The notes: generated by a model not told the origin, from the sequence alone. DNA of 5,292 nucleotides from an uncultured Porphyromonadaceae bacterium (GCA_947166165.1 CAMVDK010000209.1:1-5292), one strand, 5' to 3'. Counted from the first letter of the stretch, positions 1 to 5,292 are shown. Made by a program: numbers and translations.

Positions 1-717
1 CGAGTGGGGGCCGACGTGCGGCCAGGCTATGTCAAAGCCATCGACCTGACTGTGCGCCCCTTTGTGGCCACCCTCGACGGCGGAGCGCAAATCCAGGCCC
101 ACACCGTGATCATCGCCACCGGAGCCTCGGCCCGGTACCTCGGGCTCGACGACGAGAAGCGGTATGCCGGCCAGGGCGTGTCGGCATGCGCCACATGCGA
201 CGGCTTCTTCTACCGCAAGCAGGCCGTGGCTGTGGTCGGCGGCGGCGACACGGCTTGCGAAGAGGCCTCCTACCTGAGCAACCTGTGCAGCGACGTTTAC
301 ATGCTCGTGCGCAAGGACTATCTGCGTGCTTCGGCAGCCATGCAGCAGCGCGTGGCCGAGCGCGACAACATCCACATCCTCTACAACACCGTTGCCGAAG
401 GTCTTTTCGGCGAGGGCGGCGTGGAGGGGGTGCATCTGGTCACCAACAAGGGCCGCGACGATGAGCGCCGCCACGACATCGCCGTCAAGGGCTTCTTCCT
501 GGCCATCGGCCACCAGCCCAACACCGGCTTCCTCGACGGGCAGATAGCCCTCGACGAGCAAGGCTACATCGCGGCAGGAATCGACACGGCCACCAATGTG
601 CCGGGCGTGTTTGCCGCCGGCGATGTGGCTGACCCGCACTACCGGCAAGCCATCGCCGCCGCCGGTTCGGGATGCCGCGCCGCCCTCGAGGTGGAACGCT
701 TCCTAGCGCGACAATAA
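1..717 (+). CDS. trxB: thioredoxin reductase (NADPH), C-terminal part, 5' end outside window
   Basis: A flavoprotein that uses NADPH to reduce oxidised thioredoxin in the cytoplasm. The frame is open to the first base of the window, so the gene starts upstream. A GTG at base 4 is only an internal valine. About 238 residues are present against roughly 310-320 for the family, so the N-terminal FAD-binding GxGxxG is missing. What is seen, numbered from the GTG: the end of the first FAD segment (VIIATGAS, 35-42), the redox-active CATC (62-65, bases 187-198) followed by DGFF, the NADPH-binding GGGDTACEEA (79-88), and the closing FAD motif FAAGDVADP (203-211) with the AAGSGCRAAL helix. The CATCDGFF plus GGGDTA combination separates it from other pyridine-nucleotide oxidoreductases. 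It ends with TAA. No convincing terminator follows in the roughly 120 bp before the next promoter, which holds only weak dyads. Confidence 0.95.
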   Translation, partial: RVGADVRPGYVKAIDLTVRPFVATLDGGAQIQAHTVIIATGASARYLGLDDEKRYAGQGVSACATCDGFFYRKQAVAVVGGGDTACEEASYLSNLCSDVYMLVRKDYLRASAAMQQRVAERDNIHILYNTVAEGLFGEGGVEGVHLVTNKGRDDERRHDIAVKGFFLAIGHQPNTGFLDGQIALDEQGYIAAGIDTATNVPGVFAAGDVADPHYRQAIAAAGSGCRAALEVERFLARQ

Positions 718-838
718 CACAGACCGATGCGCGGCTCAAGGCGGCAGCCACCGAAGCACTGAAAATGCCCCTGCAGCTACATTTCGTCACTAAAATCGCC
801 AATTTAGTTGCTTAAAAAATGCTAATAGGGCAAAATTA

Positions 839-870
839 TTTGGCGCATTCAGAAATCCACTATACTTTTG
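839..870 (+). promoter_or_regulatory. Bacteroidetes-type promoter of the lipoprotein gene
   Basis: A -33 element TTTG (839-842) and a -7 element TACTTTTG (863-870) are separated by 20 bp. They match the TTTG / TAnnTTTG pattern recognised by the primary sigma factor of Bacteroidetes. Transcription should begin a few bases after 870, giving a leader of roughly 45 nt before the ATG at 921. The leader is AT-rich and has no Shine-Dalgarno sequence, as is usual in this phylum. The site lies after an in-frame ATG at 819, which supports the later start codon. Confidence 0.75.
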
Positions 871-920
871 CCACGCATTTTGAATGTTTTATTTTTCTAA
901 CCCTTAAATTTATTATTAAG

Positions 921-1529
921 ATGAAAAAGTTATTGTTGATGCTTGCAGCCGTGGCTGCACTGTGTTTTGTTTCTTGCGACGACAAGAAAGCCAACCAGAC
1001 CGAAACCACCGAAGACTCCACCTTCGTTGTTGAGAAGTTTGCCACCAGCCTCGACAGCCTCGCTGCTGCCTCCGACTCTGCTGGCATTGCCACCCTACTC
1101 GATGGGGCTCGCGTTGCCGTCGACAACCTGATGGCCAAGGGCGACACCGTGGCCGCCAACGACCTCTACGCCAAGATCATGCAAGTGATCGACACCAACA
1201 AGGAGAAGATTGTTGCCGCTATGCCCGCCTTTGCCGAGATGGCCACCAAGGTGATGCCCGAGAGCCTGAAGAGCGTTGCCGCCGCTACTGGCGACAGCCT
1301 GGCCGCTGGTGCCAAGGACGCCCTCAACGAAGTGAAGGACGCCGCCGCCGAGAAGGTGAACGAAGCTGCCGACAAGGTGGTTGAGGGAGCCAAGGACGCT
1401 GCCGACAAGGCCGCCGAGAAGGTCAACGACGCCGCCCAGAAGGGTGCTGAGAAGGTCAACGAGGCTGCCGCCAAGGGCGCCGAGGCCGCCAGCAAGGCCG
1501 CCAACGACCTGAAGAAGAAACTTCCGTGA
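921..1529 (+). CDS. predicted lipoprotein with C-terminal 11-residue helical repeats, unknown function
   Basis: I do not recognise a named family. The frame is open from an ATG at 819, but I chose the ATG at 921 because it begins a textbook lipoprotein signal peptide (MKKLLLMLAAVAALCFVSC, lipidated Cys19) and lies downstream of the promoter. The mature protein would be membrane-anchored. Cys19 is followed by Asp-Asp-Lys-Lys; acidic residues here resemble the Bacteroidetes lipoprotein export signal, so surface exposure is possible (inference). Residues 20-138 are Ala/Asp/Ser-rich and probably helical. Residues 139-198 are strongly Ala/Lys/Glu-rich, with five consecutive 11-residue units from 143 to 197, and the protein ends in KKKLP. 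Proline is almost absent from the repeat part. This is the pattern of LEA-type or apolipoprotein-like amphipathic helices, not of an enzyme. The gene appears monocistronic, with its own promoter and a terminator downstream. Confidence 0.85.
   Translation: MKKLLLMLAAVAALCFVSCDDKKANQTETTEDSTFVVEKFATSLDSLAAASDSAGIATLLDGARVAVDNLMAKGDTVAANDLYAKIMQVIDTNKEKIVAAMPAFAEMATKVMPESLKSVAAATGDSLAAGAKDALNEVKDAAAEKVNEAADKVVEGAKDAADKAAEKVNDAAQKGAEKVNEAAAKGAEAASKAANDLKKKLP
1347..1511 (+). repeat. five 33-bp in-frame repeat units encoding hendecads
   Basis: These bases encode residues 143-197 of the lipoprotein as five 11-residue units starting at residues 143, 154, 165, 176 and 187. The pentapeptide AEKVN opens units 1, 3 and 4, and AADK or a close variant fills the second half of most units. 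The DNA copies are diverged, with differing third codon positions, so the repeat is held at the protein level and is not a fresh tandem duplication. Confidence 0.8.
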
Positions 1530-1633
1530 CACACTTGTGTGCACGAGTGCAAACGTGCGGCAGCCGTGGCAGCGGGCTCTTTGAGCCAGTAAACCGCAAG
1601 CCGGCCTAGCAACGCCGCACCACCACGACCGAA

Positions 1634-1683
1634 AACAAATTGCGGGGAGGGCATCTCACGATGGCCTCCCCGCTTCATTTGTT
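1634..1683. terminator. probable bidirectional intrinsic terminator between convergent genes
   Basis: Arms 1642-1655 (GCGGGGAGGGCATC) and 1660-1673 (GATGGCCTCCCCGC) pair at 13 of 14 positions around a TCAC loop. The stem is flanked by a further matching pair, AACAAAT (1634-1640) and ATTTGTT (1677-1683), so A-rich sequence precedes the stem and T-rich sequence follows it on either strand. It sits about 110 bp after the lipoprotein stop and about 100 bp after the end of the opposing DUF1015 gene, so it could end both transcripts. The T-tract is short and interrupted. Confidence 0.75.
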
Positions 1684-1773
1684 ATGAATAAACTATCTTT
1701 ATTCTGTACTGAATTTGCTTATTGTCAAGTGCCTTTCAATCGGTTGGACTAAGGTTACGACAGGTTGGCTTCA

Positions 1774-3018
1774 TCAGCTCAACTTGTGGATGATGAGGCC
1801 GGAGCGCAGCTTGGGTTCGAACCACGTCGCCTTGGGAGGCATGATTTTGCCGCTGTCGGCGATGTCGATGATTTGCTGCATGGTGACGGGATAAAGCGCC
1901 AGAGCCACTTTCATCTCGCCAGAGTCGACGCGGGCCTTGAGTTCGCCGAGGCCACGGATGCCGCCCACGAAGTCGATACGGTTGTCCGAACGCAGGTCGG
2001 TGATGCCCAGGATGTCGCGCAGAATGTAGTCGCTCGACACGCTCACATCGAGCACGCCAATCGGGTCGCTGTCGTCGTAGGTGCCGGCCTTGGCCGTGAG
2101 CGAATACCAGTGTCCCGACAGATAGAGCGAGAAGTTGTGCAGACGGGCGGGGTGATAGACCTCGGTGCCCTTGTCCTCGACCTCGAAGTGCTCGGCAAGG
2201 CGAGCCAGGAACTGCTCGTCGGTCAGGCCGTTGAGGTCCTTGACCACGCGGTTGTAGTCCATCACCTTGAGGTGCGACTGCGGGAAGCACACCGCCAGCA
2301 GGAAGTTATACTCCTCGGTGCCATTGTGGTTGGGGTCGGCCTTGGCCTTCTCCTCGCCCACATGGGCAGCGGCTGCCGTGCGGTGGTGTCCGTCGGCGAT
2401 ATAGAGGTAGGGGATGCCGTCGAAGGCCTTGGTGATGGCCTGCTTGGTGGCCTCGTCGCCAATCACCCACAGCGTGTGTCCGATGCCGTCCTCGCTCACG
2501 AAGTCATACTCCGGGGCGGTCTTGGCCGTGGTGGCGATGATGCCCTCGAGCACTTCGTTGGTGGGGAATGCCAGGAACACCGGCTCCACATTGGCGTTGT
2601 TGATCTCGATGTGGTGCATGCGGTCGGCCTCCTTCTCGCGGCGCGTCAGCTCGTGCTTCTTGATGCGGCCTTCCAGGTAGTCGTTCACGCTGGCGGCAAC
2701 CACGATGCCATATTGCGTGCGGCCGTCCATGGTCTGCGCATAGATGTAGTAGTTCTCGGTGGGGTCCTGCACCAGCCAGCCCTTGTCCTGGAACTTTTTG
2801 AAGTTCTCCACGGCCTTGTCGTAGACCTTGGGCTCATGCTCGCCGGTTCCGGCGGGGAAGTCGATTTCCGGCTTGATGATGTGGTAGAGCGATTTTTCGT
2901 TGTCGCCGGCTTCGGCGCGGGCCTCGTCGCTCGAGAGCACATCGTAGGGCTTCGATGCCACTTGCTGCACCAAATCGCGGGGTGGTCTCAGACCACGGAA
3001 TGGTTTTACTAATGCCAT
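1774..3018 (-). CDS. DUF1015 family protein
   Basis: A 414-residue cytoplasmic protein with no signal peptide or membrane segment. It matches the DUF1015 family (Pfam PF06245) by its opening MALVKPFRGLRP, SKPYDVLSSDEA near residue 22, the conserved KKHELTRREKEADR (120-133) and YIADGHHRTAA (206-216). The last motif resembles the nucleotide-binding DG(H/T)HR box of ParB/sulfiredoxin-fold proteins, which include ATP- or ADP-dependent free serine kinases. A kinase-like role is therefore possible but is inference. From memory, Bacteroides relatives sit next to serC and serA; here the upstream neighbour is purA, 88 bp away with no TAnnTTTG promoter or strong terminator between, so co-transcription is likely. 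The start is fixed by the conserved N-terminus; the leader is AT-rich with no Shine-Dalgarno. The gene ends in two consecutive in-frame stops (TGATGA). Length is normal for the family. Confidence 0.9.
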   Translation of the reverse strand: MALVKPFRGLRPPRDLVQQVASKPYDVLSSDEARAEAGDNEKSLYHIIKPEIDFPAGTGEHEPKVYDKAVENFKKFQDKGWLVQDPTENYYIYAQTMDGRTQYGIVVAASVNDYLEGRIKKHELTRREKEADRMHHIEINNANVEPVFLAFPTNEVLEGIIATTAKTAPEYDFVSEDGIGHTLWVIGDEATKQAITKAFDGIPYLYIADGHHRTAAAAHVGEEKAKADPNHNGTEEYNFLLAVCFPQSHLKVMDYNRVVKDLNGLTDEQFLARLAEHFEVEDKGTEVYHPARLHNFSLYLSGHWYSLTAKAGTYDDSDPIGVLDVSVSSDYILRDILGITDLRSDNRIDFVGGIRGLGELKARVDSGEMKVALALYPVTMQQIIDIADSGKIMPPKATWFEPKLRSGLIIHKLS

Positions 3019-3105
3019 AGCGTTTAGTTTTGTTTGAATAAGTTGATTAATTAGTTATTGTGAAAAATTCTTTTTTTATCTGGATTGCGGAGTCCCTGAT
3101 GGGGT

Positions 3106-4380
3106 TCAACCGCGATTCTTCCTCACGATGGTCTGCTCGCGGTCGGGTCCCACGCTCACGATGGCGATGGGCACATCCAGACGCTCTTCGAGCAGCGACA
3201 CATAGCTCACAAAGGCTTCGGGCAGGTCCTGCTCGCTGGTGGCGTGGGTCAAGTCGGTGAGCCATCCGGGCACCTCGGTGTAGATGGGCGTCACGTTGTC
3301 GATGCTGTAGGGCATCTGACTGGTGGTGCCTCCGCCAGGCAGCCTGTAGGCGTCGCACACTTTGATGGTGGGCATGGCGTCGAGCACGTCGCTCTTCATC
3401 ATGATCAGTTTGGTCACGCCGCTCAGCTGGATGGCGTAGCGCAGAGCCACCAGGTCGATCCATCCACAGCGGCGTTCGCGGCCGGTCACAGCACCATATT
3501 CATGCCCCAGGCGGCGCATCTCGCTGCCCACTTCGTCGTGGAGCTCGGTGGGGAACGGCCCGGCTCCGACGCGGGTGCAGTAGGCCTTGAATATGCCATA
3601 CACCTCGCCGATGTTGCTGGGGGCCACTCCGAGTCCGGTGCATGCGCCGGCGCACACCGTGGTCGACGATGTGACAAACGGATACGACCCATAGTCCACA
3701 TCGAGCATGCTGCCTTGCGCCCCCTCGGCCAGCAGACGTTTGCCGCCGCGCAGCAAGCCGTTCACGTAGTTCTCGCAGTCGACCAGCTCGAAGCGGCGCA
3801 TGAAGTCGATGGCCTCGAGCCAAGGCTGCTCCAGCTGTGACAGGTCGGGCCGCTCACCCAAGGCCTGCAGCAGCCGCATGTGTCCGTCGCGGGCGCGCTC
3901 GTAGCGTGCGAGGAAGTCGCCCTCCACGTCGCCCACACGCAGGCCGGTGCGGCGCACCTTGTCGGTGTAGGCCGGGCCGATGCCCTTGCCGGTGGTGCCG
4001 ATGCGCTGGCTGCCCTTGAGGCGCTCGCCAGCGGCGTCGAGCAGGCGGTGGGTGGGCAGAATCAGGTGTGCCTTGCGGGCAATCTTCAGCCGGCTTGTCA
4101 CGTTGATGCCGTCGCGCTCCAGCTGCTGCACCTCTTCCATGAGCAGCACCGCGTCAATCACCACGCCGCTGCCCACAATGTTCATCTGGCCTTGGCGCAG
4201 AATGCCCGACGGAATCGAGCGCAGCACGCACTTCTTGCCGTCCACCACCAGTGTGTGGCCGGCATTCGGGCCGCCCTGGAAGCGCGCCACCGCATCGTAG
4301 TGCGGTGCCAGCACGTCAACCACCTTGCCCTTGCCCTCGTCGCCCCATTGCAGGCCCAAGAGCACATCAACTTTTGTCAT
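3106..4380 (-). CDS. purA: adenylosuccinate synthetase
   Basis: Catalyses IMP + L-aspartate + GTP to adenylosuccinate, GDP and phosphate, the first committed step from IMP to AMP; cytoplasmic, usually a dimer. At 424 residues it is full length. Family landmarks are all present: the GTP-binding loop GDEGKGK (13-19) with catalytic Asp14, NAGHT with catalytic His42 (39-43), IGTTGKGIGPAY (127-138) in the IMP site, EGAQGSMLDVDYGSYPFVTSS in the middle, VGAGPFPTEL, VTGRERRCGW (298-307), the guanine-recognition region MMKSD (327-331) and SVGPDR (409-414). Small departures from the usual sequence, such as GSGVV where I expect GNGVV (70-74), do not touch catalytic residues. The start follows from the conserved position of the P-loop. 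The 287 bp upstream separate it from the fur-family gene on the same strand, and I find no TAnnTTTG box there, so readthrough from fur or a non-canonical promoter is possible. Confidence 0.97.
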   Translation of the reverse strand: MTKVDVLLGLQWGDEGKGKVVDVLAPHYDAVARFQGGPNAGHTLVVDGKKCVLRSIPSGILRQGQMNIVGSGVVIDAVLLMEEVQQLERDGINVTSRLKIARKAHLILPTHRLLDAAGERLKGSQRIGTTGKGIGPAYTDKVRRTGLRVGDVEGDFLARYERARDGHMRLLQALGERPDLSQLEQPWLEAIDFMRRFELVDCENYVNGLLRGGKRLLAEGAQGSMLDVDYGSYPFVTSSTTVCAGACTGLGVAPSNIGEVYGIFKAYCTRVGAGPFPTELHDEVGSEMRRLGHEYGAVTGRERRCGWIDLVALRYAIQLSGVTKLIMMKSDVLDAMPTIKVCDAYRLPGGGTTSQMPYSIDNVTPIYTEVPGWLTDLTHATSEQDLPEAFVSYVSLLEERLDVPIAIVSVGPDREQTIVRKNRG

Positions 4381-4382
4381 AT

Positions 4383-4394
4383 ACTGATATCAGT
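4383..4394. promoter_or_regulatory. 12-bp perfect palindrome just upstream of purA
   Basis: ACTGATATCAGT is a perfect inverted repeat ending two bases before the purA ATG. A further ACTG lies a few bases upstream on the same (minus) strand. It could be an operator, or a small hairpin close to the start codon, but a 12-bp palindrome can arise by chance. No role is assigned. Confidence 0.35.
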
Positions 4395-4452
4395 TTTCAG
4401 TTACACGTTTATTCTATTTCAATTCCTCAACGAGCGTAAGCACCTGGCTTTA

Positions 4453-4500
4453 AGACAAAAGGACAAAAGCCTTCGATTCGAGTGGACATAAGGACAAAAG
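4453..4500. repeat. two near-identical 17-bp direct repeats of GACAAAAG-type units upstream of purA
   Basis: Bases 4453-4469 and 4484-4500 agree at 15 of 17 positions and start 31 bp apart, about three helical turns. Each holds two 8-bp units, GACAAAAG or GACATAAG. On the purA strand they read CTTTTGTC. They lie about 70-120 bp upstream of the purA start. They could be paired regulator sites or eroded simple-sequence repeat. Confidence 0.55.
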
Positions 4501-4570
4501 ATTGAATTATCATCTGTTTATCACGCTATTCCTATTGTTTTTTTAAATTTATTATGTCTTAAAACATTCT

Positions 4571-4654
4571 CATTGCGCATTGTACATTGTCTATTGTACA
4601 TTGTCTATTGTGCATTGTCTATTGTGCATTGTCTATTGTGAATTGTGCATTGTG
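4571..4654. repeat. tandem heptamer array, 12 units of NATTGTN
   Basis: Twelve contiguous 7-bp units fill 84 bp. Most follow an alternating pattern, CATTGTC then TATTGTG (or TATTGTA), so a 14-bp higher-order unit repeats four times between 4585 and 4640. The edges are less regular (CATTGCG at the left; AATTGTG then CATTGTG at the right). The array starts 13 bases after the fur-family stop codon and lies upstream of purA on the same strand. Similar heptamer simple repeats are common between genes in Bacteroidales (general knowledge). The rest of 4501-4570 is AT-rich with a T7 run at 4538-4544 and shows no gene. Confidence 0.9.
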
Positions 4655-4667
4655 CATTAAAACAAAG

Positions 4668-5135
4668 TCACCCTCTCCTACCCTTTCGTGCGCAGGCGCT
4701 GCATGTGCCGTAGACGGTCACTGTTGAGCGCTGGGCGGTGAAAGCGTTGTATTTGCGGGCGTTGAGCGAGGCCATCAGCTCCACGTCGCGCACAGCCTTC
4801 ACCTTGCCGCAACCAGTGCACACCAAGTGGCACAGCTCCGGACCCGAGGCCCGCTCATAGAGCGTGGCGTGGCCGTCGAGCACCACGCGGCGCAGCAGCC
4901 CCGAGGCCATGAGCAGGTCGAGCGCGCTGTAGACCGTGGTGCGGCTCAGCCGCAGCGACCGCAGCTCAAGCCGGCGCTGCAAGTCCTCGAGCGTGAAGTG
5001 GCGTTCAAACTCCAGCGCGCACTCCAGCACAGCCATGCGCTCGGGCGTCTTGCGAAGCCCAAGGTCCTCAAGATACGCCGTAAAACGCTTGACAGCCCAA
5101 TCGTTAGACACCGTGTCGCTGTTCGTTCTCATCAT
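4668..5135 (-). CDS. Fur-family metal-dependent transcriptional regulator
   Basis: A 155-residue DNA-binding repressor of the Fur/PerR/Zur superfamily. Numbered from the ATG at 5135: an N-terminal winged helix with LRKTPERMAVLE (27-38), FTLEDL (47-52) and the recognition helix SRTTVYSALDLLMASGLL (64-81), then a C-terminal dimerisation domain with two structural zinc CxxC pairs, CTGC (106-109) and CSAC (145-148). His46, Glu94 and His103 could be sensing-site ligands. The usual HHDH-like cluster before the first CxxC is reduced to ELCH, and no histidine follows residue 103, so sensing may be altered. The subtype (Fe, Zn, Mn or peroxide) cannot be read off. The frame extends to a GTG at 5144, but that base is part of the -7 promoter box, so I prefer the ATG at 5135 (or 5132). 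Its position upstream of purA is, from memory, common in Bacteroidales. Confidence 0.92.
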   Translation of the reverse strand: MMRTNSDTVSNDWAVKRFTAYLEDLGLRKTPERMAVLECALEFERHFTLEDLQRRLELRSLRLSRTTVYSALDLLMASGLLRRVVLDGHATLYERASGPELCHLVCTGCGKVKAVRDVELMASLNARKYNAFTAQRSTVTVYGTCSACARKGRRG

Positions 5136-5143
5136 AACGACCA

Positions 5144-5174
5144 CAAAATTACTACAAATCGAGCGAAGTGCAAA
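5144..5174 (-). promoter_or_regulatory. Bacteroidetes-type promoter of the fur-family gene
   Basis: On the minus strand a -33 TTTG (5174-5171) and a -7 TAATTTTG (5151-5144) are separated by 19 bp and match TTTG / TAnnTTTG exactly. Transcription should begin around 5140-5136, so the ATG at 5135 would have almost no leader. The promoter lies inside the 55-bp repeat except for the last four bases of the -7 box. The -33 element also falls within one arm of a long inverted repeat. Confidence 0.7.
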
Positions 5175-5202
5175 ACAAATGAGGAACGAATTTGATTTTG
5201 CA
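5148..5202. repeat. 55-bp direct repeat, copy 1 (fur-proximal)
   Basis: Identical over 55 bp to bases 5238-5292. The two copies are 90 bp apart start to start, with a 35-bp unique spacer (5203-5237). This copy carries the -33 element and the first part of the -7 box of the fur promoter. Confidence 0.95.
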
Positions 5203-5206
5203 CTTC
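5165..5206. repeat. long inverted repeat upstream of fur
   Basis: Arms GAAGTGCAAAACAAAT (5165-5180) and ATTTGATTTTGCACTTC (5190-5206) are complementary over 16 pairs with a single extra base, around a 9-base loop (5181-5189). No T-tract follows on either strand, so it is not a typical terminator. It overlaps the fur -33 element and could be an operator or a mobile or structural repeat. The distal copy would have the same arms but is cut by the window end. Confidence 0.75.
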
Positions 5207-5237
5207 CGAGATGCCGTGTAATTTGGGCGAAGCCAAC

Positions 5238-5292
5238 ATTACTACAAATCGAGCGAAGTGCAAAACAAATGAGGAACGAATTTGATTTTGCA
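5238..5292. repeat. 55-bp direct repeat, copy 2 (window edge)
   Basis: A perfect match to 5148-5202, running to the last base, so the true repeat may be longer and more copies may follow. Its minus-strand -33 TTTG (5264-5261) is intact, but the -7 position reads TAATGTTG instead of TAATTTTG because the repeat boundary falls inside the box. It is therefore probably a weak or inactive promoter. Confidence 0.9.

Noticed and set aside
718..838. Small gene or terminator between trxB and the lipoprotein promoter
   Set aside because: The short dyads are imperfect and lack a T-tract. The overlapping minus-strand frame (485-802) is arginine-rich shadow of trxB with no motif.
819..920. Upstream ATG at 819 as the start of the lipoprotein gene
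   Set aside because: It would put 34 residues before a complete lipoprotein signal peptide and lies upstream of the promoter at 839-870.
1530..1587. Small hairpins after the lipoprotein stop (1530-1541, 1541-1550, 1575-1587)
   Set aside because: Stems of 4-5 bp without a T-tract; the stronger hairpin at 1642-1673 is the better terminator.
1765..3012. 415-residue open frame on the plus strand, fully antisense to the DUF1015 gene
   Set aside because: It mirrors the reverse frame of a conserved gene with GC-rich third codon positions, has a composition of endless Val/Leu/Gly/His and shows no recognisable motif.
3019..3105. Separate promoter or terminator between purA and the DUF1015 gene
   Set aside because: The 87 bases contain no TAnnTTTG on the minus strand, and only weak A/T and 3-4 bp dyads.
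3244..4491. Two long plus-strand open frames antisense to purA (3244-3840 and 3880-4491)
   Set aside because: The opposite strand carries an intact purA with all catalytic motifs. These frames have shadow composition and no promoter or motif.
5148..5292. CRISPR array (55-bp repeat with 35-bp spacer)
   Set aside because: Only two copies, a repeat longer than known CRISPR repeats, a promoter of the adjacent gene inside the repeat, and no cas genes in the window.

Overview
The window looks like an ordinary housekeeping stretch of a GC-rich Bacteroidales chromosome (Muribaculaceae/Prevotellaceae-like; the family is a guess). The evidence is two promoters of the Bacteroidetes type (TTTG, a 19-20 bp gap, then TAnnTTTG), AT-rich gene leaders without Shine-Dalgarno sequences, a lipoprotein with acidic residues straight after the lipidated cysteine, and a Fur-family gene, purA and a DUF1015 gene in a row. 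I see no transposase, phage gene, CRISPR array, tRNA or rRNA.

Layout. Bases 1-717 (+) hold the C-terminal three quarters of thioredoxin reductase (trxB), cut by the window edge. A gap of about 200 bp carries a clear promoter for a 202-residue lipoprotein (921-1529, +) that ends in five 11-residue Ala/Lys/Glu helical repeats. A strong symmetrical hairpin at 1642-1673 lies between this gene and the convergent gene on the other strand and probably terminates both. From 1774 to 5135 everything is on the minus strand. In transcription order the genes are a Fur-family regulator (5135-4668), purA for adenylosuccinate synthetase (4380-3106) and a DUF1015 protein (3018-1774).

Non-coding content. The 287 bp between fur and purA contain twelve tandem 7-bp units (CATTGTC-like), two pairs of GACAAAAG-type units, and a perfect 12-bp palindrome two bases upstream of the purA start codon. 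The 157 bp upstream of fur contain two perfect 55-bp direct repeats with a 90-bp period. The second copy runs to the last base, so the array may continue. The copy next to fur contains a canonical promoter and a long near-perfect inverted repeat that overlaps its -33 element.

How it fits together. The products cover redox balance (TrxB), purine synthesis (PurA), metal- or peroxide-type regulation (Fur family), an envelope lipoprotein and a conserved protein of uncertain function (DUF1015). No shared pathway is evident. The 88-bp gap between purA and the DUF1015 gene, with no recognisable promoter or terminator, suggests co-transcription. I do not see an undescribed multi-gene system. The points most worth a second look are the promoter-bearing repeat upstream of fur, the LEA-like lipoprotein, and the altered metal-binding region of the Fur protein.
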